A stretch of DNA of 64,000 nt from Candidatus Endobugula sertula. Its GTDB lineage: Bacteria; Pseudomonadota; Gammaproteobacteria; Pseudomonadales; Cellvibrionaceae. The notes under the pieces are model-generated. The model was not told the DNA's origin. It ran no database searches and saw only the letters and a list, made by a program, of their open reading frames with translations. The DNA is taken from positions 1 to 64,000 of the forward strand of contig MDLC01000001.1 in the NCBI GenBank assembly GCA_001723645.1, given 5' to 3'. This document shows, in pieces, positions 47,833-58,600 of this stretch (the stretch's first letter is position 1; each line of letters opens with the position of its first letter). The position numbers and the translations under genes were made by a program.

Positions 47833-49087
47833 TCCACTGATATTCTCTATGAAACTCTTTAATTTCTTTTAGTACTAGCCGTTGTTTACCATTCATCGAG
47901 ACTTTGGCCCCGCTAATGATATCCAGGTCAAGTTTTGTATTACGAGTGCCAAATTTTACACACTGACTATGGATTAATAGATTATCATATTCCGACATAG
48001 AGAGTGAATAGCGTTCGTTCAACTCTTTTTCTATATTAAATTTTTTTAATGTTTGTGCACCTTCCTGAGTAACCATTCCGCTATAGAATTCCGAACAGCA
48101 ACCAGAGCCATAAGAAAAACATCCAAGACGTTTTGGAGAAAGGTAGTGCCCATTACAAATAGTACTTGCCAATGACAAAAATATTGTGGCTCCCATAATA
48201 TTGCCGACACGCTGGCAATAATTAAGTCCGGGAACAACACGTCGCTGAAAATCTTCTTCAATTTCGTGAGGTTGCGCTTTGGCTATTTTACGCATCATTG
48301 TGCGATGAGCTCCCTTAACCATGCCACCAAAAGGTGTGTGAAATGCCAAATAATCAAAAGAATGACGATAATCTACATCTTCGACGCGTTTTTGGTATTC
48401 TAAAAATGCGTGTTCACAACAATCAAGATAGGATAATAAAGATAGATCAGCATCTCCGGCGTCACCATCAGCTTCGGGTCGACAAGTATCCATAACCTCA
48501 TACCCGTAATATCCATTAGCTCCTATATCGACTTGATAAATATGTGGCGATTCACTGATTAATAGTGCTACAGCACCCGCGCCATTACTGGGTTCGGCAT
48601 AAGACCAATCTTCTACCTGTTCAGAATTATTTTTATCTATTATAAATCGTGATATATCAGTCGCTACAATTAAAGCTTTTGCGCCAGGTGATGTTCTTGA
48701 TAAGATAAAGTTAATAGCCATTTGGAATCCGGCAGTACCTGAATAACAGGCTTGTTTTATTTCAAACAAACGGCAAGAGCGATTAAGCCCCAAGTACTTG
48801 TGAATATAGGTACTCATAGATTTGCTAAAATCAATTCCAGATTCTGAACAAGTAATTAATAATTCAATATTATTTTTCTCAACGTCGCTTAAACCATCAA
48901 TAATTGGTTTAGCTGCATTTACGCCGAAAGTAATGGGATCTTCATAGGGTAGTGCAACACTTTTTTGATGCATCAATAAATTGTCAAAGCGGGACATTTC
49001 TAACTGGCGGTGTTGCGCTAGTTTCATAACATCCAGAAATGCTGTGCCACCAAAAGCATTCATTGATTCTATACCAATATACCTCAT
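47825..49087 (-). CDS. HMG-CoA-synthase-like beta-branching enzyme (HMGS; PksG/BryR type)
   Basis: 420 residues, the size of PksG-type HMG-ACP synthases. Condenses an ACP-bound acetyl group onto the beta-keto group of an ACP-bound polyketide, the first step of beta-branching. Nucleophilic Cys at residue 114 in EIKQACYSGTAGFQMA, general-acid/base His in FHTPFGGMVKGAHRTMM, and the GCFSYGSGCCSEFYSG block near residue 330. Last of a three-gene minus-strand group; 24 bases after the decarboxylative KS. A primary-metabolic mevalonate HMGS is less likely given these neighbours. ECH1/ECH2 and donor ACP partners are not in the window. Confidence 0.92.
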   Translation of the reverse strand: MRYIGIESMNAFGGTAFLDVMKLAQHRQLEMSRFDNLLMHQKSVALPYEDPITFGVNAAKPIIDGLSDVEKNNIELLITCSESGIDFSKSMSTYIHKYLGLNRSCRLFEIKQACYSGTAGFQMAINFILSRTSPGAKALIVATDISRFIIDKNNSEQVEDWSYAEPSNGAGAVALLISESPHIYQVDIGANGYYGYEVMDTCRPEADGDAGDADLSLLSYLDCCEHAFLEYQKRVEDVDYRHSFDYLAFHTPFGGMVKGAHRTMMRKIAKAQPHEIEEDFQRRVVPGLNYCQRVGNIMGATIFLSLASTICNGHYLSPKRLGCFSYGSGCCSEFYSGMVTQEGAQTLKKFNIEKELNERYSLSMSEYDNLLIHSQCVKFGTRNTKLDLDIISGAKVSMNGKQRLVLKEIKEFHREYQWIN

Positions 49088-49111
49088 GATCGTTACCCTT
49101 TGTTAAAATAT

Positions 49112-50332
49112 TTAAATTTGGCTAAGGCAAAGTGCCGTGTTAACCCCTCCAAAACCTATACTCAAACATAGACTGTGTTGAATATCTGCTCTTTTTACTT
49201 GATCGATAATCCAGTTAAATTCTGGGTCAATGGGTTCATCAAGGTTTCGGGTTGGGTGTAATCGCTTATGTTTCATTTGTAGTAATGTTGCTGCCACTTC
49301 TACTGCTCCTGCTGCCGTTAAGCTATGTCCGGTAATTGATTTAGTCGCATTAATTGCAGCGTGTACTAATCGACAAGTTCGTAGTGCCTGTAATTCTGTA
49401 TTATCACCAATAATTGATGAGCTGCCGTGGGGGTTAATATAATCTATTTGCTCAGCTATCAAGTTGGCTTTATTCAGTGCTGAATTTATTACATTACTTT
49501 CGCCATATACAGAAGGGTCTGGATGACGGTTAGCATCCATATGCAATGCCCAGCCTGTAAGGTTAGCGTAAGGTAAGGATTTCCTACATTGATCTCTATG
49601 CTCTATGACTAATGCAGCACAAGCTTCACCATAAATAAATCCATCATGGTGTGTATCGAAAGGACGGCAGGCCAAATGGGGCGATAGTGCATATTTACGG
49701 GAGCCCATTGCACCTAATGTGGACAAACTTTGGCATTCCCAATAGGAGATATCCATCATGGCACCTAGGGCGATACAGGCATCAACTCGTCCCGATTTAA
49801 CCGCTTCAGCCGCTTCAATTATGGCTAATTGACCACTGGCAGATGCTCCCCCCACGGTATAAGCCATACCTTGTATGTTAAATGCCGATGTGCATAGTCC
49901 GCATAAATCAGTGTCTAAAAATGATAGACCATAAGATGGACGCAAAAAATGAAGTTTGTTACGGTATTTTTCTTGGGTGATTACCAATTCGCGTTGTTGA
50001 ATGTTGCTTCCACCTATAATTAATCCGATGCGGTGATGATTCATTTTTTCAAGCTCTGCATCATGCCATGCTTCGTCTAAGGCAGCTAATGCCATTTGCC
50101 CCGATAAGGATATAGTGTGTGATTTATTTTGCGATAATCTATCTACTGGTGTAAACGAATGTGCTTCTGCGCCAATAAATTCAGTACCATTTTGCCTGCC
50201 AGGTCTTTGCATAATGTCAAAGTGGTTTTTGCCGTCAAATAGTGCATTTTTAAATTCATCTTTGCCCTGGCCAATCGCTGAAATTATGCCTATACCAGTG
50301 ATTGTAATAACAGGCGAGTTACCATTGTTCAT
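49112..50332 (-). CDS. Decarboxylative ketosynthase with Cys-to-Ser active site (PksF/BryQ type)
   Basis: 406 residues, FabF-like fold (ITGIGIISAIGQGKDEF start; FDTHHDGFIYGEACAALVIE; SIGFGGVNTALCL end). At the place of the nucleophilic Cys it reads TVGGASASGQ: Ser164 instead of Cys. The two His motifs remain (PHGSSSIIGD and KSITGHSLTAAGAVE). In HMGS cassettes such KS-S enzymes only decarboxylate malonyl-ACP to acetyl-ACP, the donor for HMGS. No ribosome site stronger than ATG context; 24 bases upstream of the HMGS gene, so likely one operon. Confidence 0.93.
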   Translation of the reverse strand: MNNGNSPVITITGIGIISAIGQGKDEFKNALFDGKNHFDIMQRPGRQNGTEFIGAEAHSFTPVDRLSQNKSHTISLSGQMALAALDEAWHDAELEKMNHHRIGLIIGGSNIQQRELVITQEKYRNKLHFLRPSYGLSFLDTDLCGLCTSAFNIQGMAYTVGGASASGQLAIIEAAEAVKSGRVDACIALGAMMDISYWECQSLSTLGAMGSRKYALSPHLACRPFDTHHDGFIYGEACAALVIEHRDQCRKSLPYANLTGWALHMDANRHPDPSVYGESNVINSALNKANLIAEQIDYINPHGSSSIIGDNTELQALRTCRLVHAAINATKSITGHSLTAAGAVEVAATLLQMKHKRLHPTRNLDEPIDPEFNWIIDQVKRADIQHSLCLSIGFGGVNTALCLSQI

Positions 50333-50497
50333 TTAATCATTTCACCAATTCGCATGATAATTTTTTCGAAATAAACATAACTATTTTCAATATTAATTAT
50401 TGAGTGGTCCATCAATGTTTTAAAGCGACTGATTTTTATCAAAAAATACCTCAAATTATGTATGGCAATGACTCTTAATTAAGAAAATGCATTTATA

Positions 50498-52399
50498 TTA
50501 AATACAATTTAAATTATTTATTAAATGATTGATTGATTCTATATTTTTACCAAATTGGTTGATGGTAAAGAAGTGTCTATGCTTTTTATTAAACCCATGT
50601 TTTAAAGAGTTTGATAAAGCTGCGTTAGGGCTTGTATCAATAAAAATATTATTGCTTGTGTTCTGAAAAGAAGACGATATTAAATTTTCAAAATTAATTG
50701 TGTTTCTTATCACTTCCCATAAATAATTTTTCATGTTGTCTATATTGTCTTGAGTTATCTCGGAGGTGTAATAACAAGAATATATTGGCAACTTATTGTC
50801 ACTATATTTTATTTGAGATACATATTTTTTAAAATCATTTTCTATGGGGTCTATAGCATGTGAATGAAATCCATGCGATACGGGTAGATAAGATGAAAAA
50901 ATCTTTCTTTTATCCAATTCTTTCTTAACCAAATCTATTTCATAACGATAACCGCTGACTGAAAAATTGTTAGAAAAGTTGACACAAGCAAGTGGTGTAT
51001 TAAAAAACAAATTTTTGTTTTTATAATAAAAATCAGGTGGACTAAAAACATTTAATATTTTTCCTGTATTACAATGTTTTTCCAGTAATTGAGCTTGAGT
51101 CAAGATCAAATTAAGGCCGTCTTCCAATGGTATGATACCAGCTACTGTTGCAGCAATATATTCTCCTAAGCTATGTCCTAAAAATGCGTCTGGCTTTATT
51201 CCTTTATCTATAAGCACTTGTGTTAGGCTATAACCAAAAATATATAATGCCGGATTAGTATAAATAATATTGTCAAATTCTTCACTTTTTTTTGATTTAT
51301 CATAAATGATATCGATCAATGATACACCTAATCTATCCTTTAGTTGATTACTGCAGTAATTCATATGATGCCTAAATAGGCTATTATTATCATAAAGCTC
51401 TTTGCCCATTTGATAATATTGCGAACCCTGTCCAGAATACATAAAAATAATTTTCTTTTTGCTGTTTGAAATAGATAGATTTTTAACAGTAGATTCTTGG
51501 TAATTTTCTTTAGATTTATTTTGATGGGATGATAAATTATTTTTAATATGTAAAGGTGTTTGTTTTATTTGATTTGTCAGATTTGTTAACACTCTTCCTG
51601 GGCCAACTTCTTCGAACTCGAAATGATCCTGTTGTATCAACCAGGAAATAGACTCATACCATTTGACGGGGTGAGATATCTGTTTAACCATATAATCCCG
51701 GTAGTTTTCTTTCGGATAAGGTCTCGCGCTATAATTTGATATAACAGGGGTTCTTAAAGGGTTTAATTGGAATTTTTGTAAATATTGCTCGAATTTTATT
51801 TCTATATCTTTCATATAACGTGAATGAAAGGCAGCGCTAACATTAAGTGGTATGAAGTTAGCCCCCATTTTAGTGAATGAGTTTTCGCATGCTATTATTT
51901 CATCATAAAGACCTGAGATAATGAACTGTTTCTCTGAATTTATATTAGCGATATCAATATTTTTTTGAGGAATATCTTCTAATATACATTTTACTTGGTT
52001 ATGGGTAATGCCAATTATTGCTGCCATTGCACCTTTAGGTGCTTCTTCCATGAGTAATCCCCTTTTTTGGACAAGCTTTAGTCCGGTTAAAAAATCAAAG
52101 GCTCCAGCAGCAAAGAGTGCATTGTATTCACCTAAACTATGGCCTGCAACATATGATGGTTTATGTGACTCTAATTCAATCTTATCTAAGAAACTAAGTG
52201 CATTAATAATATATAGGGCAGGTTGTGTAAATTGAGTTTTATTAAGTAATTGATCAGGATCTTCTAAGCAAAGCTCTTTTATAGAATAATGAAGTTGCTG
52301 ATCTGCTTGGTGTATGAGTTCAGGATATTTGTCAAATAAATATTTCCCCATTTTCTTGTGCTGTGAACCCTGCCCAGGGAAAAGATAAATAGTTTTCAC
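50498..52399 (-). CDS. Tandem trans-acyltransferase: AT1 (malonyl) + AT2 (probable acyl hydrolase)
   Basis: 633 residues with two FabD-like domains joined by a Lys/Asn/Ser-rich linker (about 285-315). AT1: FPGQGSQ, Ser88 in GHSLGEY, Arg113 in VQKRGLLMEE (binds the malonate carboxylate), His192 in AAFHSRY. AT2: YSGQGSQ, Ser410 in GHSLGEY, His512 in HGFHSH, but Gln435 stands exactly where AT1 has Arg113. That Arg-to-Gln change marks acyl hydrolases that clear stalled chains (PedC class). It should supply malonyl units to the AT-less PKS encoded divergently. The gene is much richer in A+T than its neighbours. Confidence 0.93.
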   Translation of the reverse strand: MKTIYLFPGQGSQHKKMGKYLFDKYPELIHQADQQLHYSIKELCLEDPDQLLNKTQFTQPALYIINALSFLDKIELESHKPSYVAGHSLGEYNALFAAGAFDFLTGLKLVQKRGLLMEEAPKGAMAAIIGITHNQVKCILEDIPQKNIDIANINSEKQFIISGLYDEIIACENSFTKMGANFIPLNVSAAFHSRYMKDIEIKFEQYLQKFQLNPLRTPVISNYSARPYPKENYRDYMVKQISHPVKWYESISWLIQQDHFEFEEVGPGRVLTNLTNQIKQTPLHIKNNLSSHQNKSKENYQESTVKNLSISNSKKKIIFMYSGQGSQYYQMGKELYDNNSLFRHHMNYCSNQLKDRLGVSLIDIIYDKSKKSEEFDNIIYTNPALYIFGYSLTQVLIDKGIKPDAFLGHSLGEYIAATVAGIIPLEDGLNLILTQAQLLEKHCNTGKILNVFSPPDFYYKNKNLFFNTPLACVNFSNNFSVSGYRYEIDLVKKELDKRKIFSSYLPVSHGFHSHAIDPIENDFKKYVSQIKYSDNKLPIYSCYYTSEITQDNIDNMKNYLWEVIRNTINFENLISSSFQNTSNNIFIDTSPNAALSNSLKHGFNKKHRHFFTINQFGKNIESINHLINNLNCI

Positions 52400-52667
52400 G
52401 GCTATGACCTCTATATTTCAATGACTAATTGGGATTATCTAGGAAAATTTTCTTTAAGTACATACAAAAAATAATAGACTGTCTGAATTGCAGCACAGTT
52501 TAGTATGTTGGCACTTTAATAACCAATGCGATAATTGTGACTAAGATCAATAAAAATAAAATTTTTAATTTTTTTATTGGTTATGATGATCCACGTTAAA
52601 AAAAATACTATAAATATGAAATAATATTTCAACTTTATTTTTGATGGTCGTTGTTGAGGAATTTTTT
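52400..52667. promoter_or_regulatory. Divergent control region between trans-AT gene and PKS gene
   Basis: 268 bases, very A+T rich. Contains an inverted repeat ATAACCAAT (52519-52527) / ATTGGTTAT (52576-52584) spaced by 48 bases, a possible regulator site, and a TATAAA (52609-52614) that may be a -10 for the PKS gene. GAGGA at 52656-52660 is the PKS ribosome site. No confident -35 or known operator consensus. Confidence 0.4.
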
Positions 52668-55600
52668 GTGAGTTATCGAGATATTTTGAAGGCTTTACAG
52701 GATGAAAAAATTAGTTTTGAAGAGGCTAAATATAATTTAATAAAAAGAAAAGATAAAAAATCAAAACAGCGTTTAAATCATGATCGTGAATTAAATCGAT
52801 CGATGAAAATTACGCCAAAAATAGTGAATAATTACGGTTTAGTATTATTGGGCGGTCATTTATTTGAAGAACTCCGTCTGAGTGAATGGAAAGTTGCCAA
52901 CCCTAACCCTAATGAAGTTAGCATTCAGGTCAAGGCATCCGCCATTAGTTTTACCGATACCTTGTGTGTACAAGGTTTATATCCATCACACTATCCCTTT
53001 GTTCCGGGCTTTGAAGTATCGGGAGTGATTCGTCAAGTGGGTGAACACATAACCGACTTACACGTGGGTGATGAAGTTATTGCGTTCACAGGATCATCAA
53101 TGGGAGGGCATGCTGCCTATGTGACGGTGCCACAAGATTACGTGGTACGAAAACCCAAGGACTTATCTTTTGAGGATGCCTGTAGCTTCCCATTGGCTTT
53201 TGCGACCGTCTACCACAGTTTTGCACGGGGAAAATTATCTCACAACGATCATATCCTGATACAAACGGCGACAGGTGGTTGTGGTTTGATGGCACTTCAG
53301 TTGGCGCGTTTAAAGCAGTGTGTGTGTTATGGGACCTCCAGCCGAGAAGACAAGCTTGCACTCCTCAAGCAGTGGGCACTGCCCTACGTCTTCAATTATA
53401 AGACGTGCAATATTGATGAGGAGATTCAACGCGTCAGTGGTCATCAAGGTGTCGATGTCGTCTTAAATATGCTCCCAGGAGAGCATATACAACAAGGGCT
53501 GAATAGTTTAGCCAAGGGAGGCCGTTATTTGGAACTGTCGATGCATGGATTGTTAACGAACGAACCTGTCAGTCTGTCGTCTCTGCGTTTTAATCAGTCC
53601 GTTCAAACCATCAATTTACTGGGGTTACTCAATAAGGGTGATGATGGCTTTATCGGGTCTGTATTAGCGCAAATGGTTTCCTGGATTGAATCAGGTGATT
53701 TAGTGTCAACCGTGTCGCGTATTTATCCGTTGGATCAGATCGGTGAAGCGTTACGTTATGTCTCTGCAGGGGAGCATATAGGTAAAGTCGTTGTGAGTCA
53801 TACAGCGACAGAGCCGATGGATTGCAGACAGCGCTGTATTGACAATGTATTGAAGCAAGGGCAAATGGCGGCCTTGACCGCGACAGGGGGAAAAAGCCGG
53901 GTGTGGGGTGGTACTGGTGTCAATGACAAACCGTCTCCTGCTGTTGGTATAGAGGAGCGTTTATTGGAAGGGATAGCGGTGATTGGTCTGTCAGGCCAGT
54001 ATCCGAAGTCGAAGACACTGGAGCAATTTTGGCAGACCCTAGCGGATGGAGTGGATTGCATCTCAGAGATTCCTGCTGATCGCTGGTCGTTAGAAGAGTA
54101 TTACTCGCCGATACCGGAAGGGGGTAAAACGTATTGTAAGTGGATGGGTGTTTTGGAGGACATGGATTGTTTTGATCCGTTGTTTTTTGCGATATCTCCT
54201 CGGGAAGCGGAAGTGATGGACCCACAGCAACGGTTATTTTTAGAGAATGCGTGGAGTTGTATAGAGGATGCGGGGATTAACCCTAAGATGTTATCCCGTA
54301 GTCGATGTGGGGTATTTGTTGGGTGCGGTGCGAATGATTACAGCGCTCTAATGAACAGTAGCCACTCAACGAGTCTCGAATTAATGAAGGAATTAGGCAA
54401 CAACTCTTCCATTTTATCTGCACGAATCTCCTACTTTTTAAATTTAAAGGGCCCTTGTCTTGCGATTGATACCGCATGCTCTTCTTCATTAGTGGCCATT
54501 GCCGAGTCGTGTAATAGTCTGGTGTTGGGTACTAGTGACTTGGCGTTGGCAGGTGGAGTGTTGCTGATGCCAGGTCCATCCTTACATATAGGCTTGAGTC
54601 ATGGAGAAATGTTATCAGTAGATGGTCGCTGCTTTACCTTCGATCAACGTGCCAACGGTTTTGTACCTGGAGAGGGTGTAGGGGTTGTCTTGTTAAAACG
54701 CATGTCGGATGCGGTGCGTGATGGTGATCCCATTCGTGCAGTGATACGGGGCTGGGGTGTGAATCAGGATGGTAGAAGTAATGGTATTACGGCGCCGAGT
54801 TCAAAGGCGCAAAGTGCTCTGGAGCAAGAGGTTTATCAACGTTTTAATATTGATCCATCGAGCATTACCTTAGTCGAAGCACACGGAACCGGCACCAAAT
54901 TGGGTGATCCGATAGAAGTTGAGGCATTGACAGAATCGTTTCGAGTCTATACGGACAAGCGTCATTACTGTGCTCTGGGGTCGGTAAAAAGTAATATTGG
55001 TCATTTGGGGGTAGGTGCTGGGATAGCGGGCGTGACCAAAGTATTGTTATCTTTGCAGCATCGCATGTTACCACCGACGATTCATTGTGAGGATGTAAAC
55101 CCACAGATTGCGTTGGAGGGTAGCCCCTTTTATATCAATACGGAATTAAAGCCTTGGCAGTCTGATGAAGGTATGCCACGACGGGCTGGTGTGAGTTCTT
55201 TTGGATTTAGTGGTACCAATGCACATCTTGTATTGGAGGAATATCTTCCTCACTCGACAGGAACAATAGAGTCGTTTGCTGCGAATCATGCAAGTACAGT
55301 TATTATTCCTTTGTCAGCGAAAAGTCATAATAGTTTATACACATATGCTCAAACGCTATTGATATTTTTAAAACGTAGTCAGGTTACTGACGCTAAAAAA
55401 ATCACAATAGATCACATGGAATGTCGCTTGTTGGATTTAGCCTATACTTTGCAAGTGGGTCGCGAGGCAATGGACAAACGGATAAGTTTTATTGTCAACA
55501 CAAAGCAAGCACTCGTGGAAAAGCTAAATGCTTTTCTAGAGAAGGAAAAGACTATAACAGACTGTTACCACTATTTATTTGATAGTGACAAACCGTCTAC

Positions 55601-58600
55601 AGAAATTTTCCGTTTAGACGAAGATGACAAAGTATTAATAAACAGCTGGATAAGTCAAAGTCAATATCACAAATTAGCTGAAGCCTGGAGCCAAGGACTC
55701 GATATCGACTGGATGCTACTCTATACTCACTCAACACCCCCTCGTCGTATTAGCTTGCCCACGTATCCCTTTGCCAGAGACCGCTACTGGCTACCAGAAA
55801 AACCACGCTATAACGCGGCTAATCATCCGGTATCCAACCATCAAACAACCACTCAGAATCACTCACGCTTTGCCATTGATACGGATCACGATGTCATTGC
55901 CGAGATCATGCAAAAGACAAACCAACAGGAACTGGAACAATGGTTATTAAAACTGTTGTTTGTGCAATTGCAACATATGGGATTATTTCAACATCGTGTC
56001 TTTGAGACAGCGACCGCTCTACGTCAAAGTGCAGGCATCGTTGATAAATATGATCGCTGGTGGCATGAGTGTTTAAGCGTTTTACAGGATGCGGGTTATC
56101 TTGAATGGAAAGACGATAGCGTAGCCGTCGCACAGGCACTGGAGTCTGAATCGCAAGAGGCATGGTGGAGCCGATGGAACACGGAGTATAAGCATTACCA
56201 GAATGATCCGGAAAAAAAGACGTTAGCGATATTGATTAACGATTGCTTACAGGCATTACCAGAGGTGTTAAGTGGTGAGCAATTAATAACGGATATTATT
56301 TTCCCCAATGGTTCGATGGAGAAAATGGAAGGCTTATATAAAAATAATAGGATTGCAGATTATTGTAATCAGTGTGTTGGAGACCTGCTCGTCCAGTTTA
56401 TTGAAGCACGTCTGTCAAGAGATGCCAATGCGAGGATACGGATTATCGAAATTGGGGCCGGTACGGGGGGCACCACCGCGATAGTGCTGCCAATGTTACA
56501 AGCCTATCAGGATCATATCGATACGTATTGTTATACGGATGTTTCCAAAGCCTTTTTGATGCATGGACAGGAACACTACGGCGAACAATACCCCTATCTG
56601 AGTTATCGCCTCTGTAATATTGAACAGGACTTAGTGGCTCAAGGAATCACTGCTGGTGATTATGATATTGCGATCGCAGCCAATGTATTACATGCCACGC
56701 GGAATATACACGAAACGGTCAGCCATGTGAGGCAGGCATTGGCGGCCAACGGTTTATTGATTTTAAATGAGTTTAGCCAAAAAAGCGTTTTTTCGAGTGT
56801 GATATTTGGTTTGATCGATGGTTGGGCCTTATCTGAAGATACGGGATTGCGTATTCCTGGAAGCCCAGGGTTATATCCTAAGCAGTGGCAAGCGGTACTG
56901 GAGGCGTCGGGTTTTGGTGACGTGGAATTTCCGCTCCATGACGCTCGTGAGTTGGGTCAACAAATCATCCTGGCAACCAACGCTCATGCGAACGTTGCTA
57001 GCGATCTTGCGACATCGGTGATTGATCATGCCCCCAAGAGATTGCCATCCGCCGAGGTCAGGGTAGAGAGAGACGATCATGTCATTGATGAGGGAGTGAG
57101 CCATGATGCCATGATGAAGGCCTCTGTCAAACAGTTGTTGGTAGAGCAATTATCCCAGTCTTTAAAACTGGATATGAATGAGATTCACCCTGACGCATCC
57201 TTTGCCGATTATGGTGTTGATTCCATTACCGGTGCCAGTTTTATTCAACAGCTTAATGACACGCTGACACTGACTTTAAAGACGGTGTGTTTATTTGATC
57301 ACAGCTCGGTAAACCGACTGACGGCCTATCTGTTATCTGACTATGGTGATGATATCGCGCAGTGGTTAGCAACGGCACCAGCGTTGGTTGATCATCCACA
57401 GAGTGTCGTTAGTCAGGTGTTGCCTGAAAGGTCGCCAGCAAGCACACAAGCCAAGCCCTTGCCTTCAGTCCCCCCTTCGTTATCGATGGAGTCACCCGTT
57501 CAACAGGAGTCGATAGCGATTATTGGTATGAGCGGACGGTTTGCGGCGTCAGAAAACCTGGAAGCGTTTTGGCAACAGTTGGCACAGGGTGTGGATTTGG
57601 TCGAACCCGCGTCACGTTGGGGGCCACAAGCGGAGACTTACTACGGCAGTTTTCTCAAGGATATGGATCAATTTGATCCTCTCTTTTTTAATCTCTCCGG
57701 TGTGGAAGCGAGTTATATGGACCCGCAACAACGTTGTTTTCTGGAGGAATCCTGGAATGCACTGGAGAATGCGGGTTATGTGGGTGATGGCATAGAAGGC
57801 AAGCGTTGTGGTATTTATGCCGGTTGTGTGTCCGGTGACTACGCACAACTGTTTGGCGACCAACCCCCGCCCCAGGCTTTTTGGGGCAATGCCAGTTCTA
57901 TTATTCCCGCCCGGATTGCCTATTATTTAAATCTTCAGGGCCCTGCTACCGCGGTGGATACTGCCTGCTCAAGTTCTCTGGTGGCGGTGCATTTGGCCTG
58001 CCAGGCCCTACACCTGGATGAAATGGAGATGGCCTTGGCAGGAGGTGTGTCTCTTTATCCAACCCCATCATTGTATGAGTCTTTGCGTGGTGCAGATATG
58101 CTCTCTTCGAGGGGGCGTTGCCACAGCTTTGATGCCTGTGCCGACGGTATCGTCATTGGTGAAGGGGTGGGGGTTGTGGTGCTAAAACGCTTGTCGGCGG
58201 CATTGGCGGATGGCGATCATATTCACGGAGTGATTCGTGGCAGTGGTATCAATCAAGACGGTCGTAGTAATGGAATTACGGCACCCAGTGCACAATCGCA
58301 GGAACGCCTGGAACGTTGGGTTTATGATCGCTTTGATGTCAACCCTGAGCATATTCAGATGGTGGAAGCTCATGGGACAGGCACGGTATTAGGTGATCCC
58401 ATTGAATGTGAAGCCTTAACACGGGCGTTTAGACACTATACGGATAAAGAACAGTACTGCGCCATCGGGTCGGTCAAAACCAATATGGGGCACGGCACCA
58501 TGGTGGCGGGTATGGCGGGCTTATTTAAAGTGGTGTTGTCGATGCAACACCGGCAAATACCTCCATCACTACATTTTACTCAGGGCAATCCGAATATTGA

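Noticed and set aside
47825-49087. HMGS as part of a mevalonate pathway
   Set aside because: No other mevalonate genes nearby, and its neighbours are the decarboxylative KS and trans-AT typical of polyketide beta-branching.
50498-52399. Tandem AT as a housekeeping FabD duplicate
   Set aside because: A separate normal fabD is in the fatty-acid operon. This protein has two domains, very different base composition and sits with HMGS, KS-S and an AT-less PKS.
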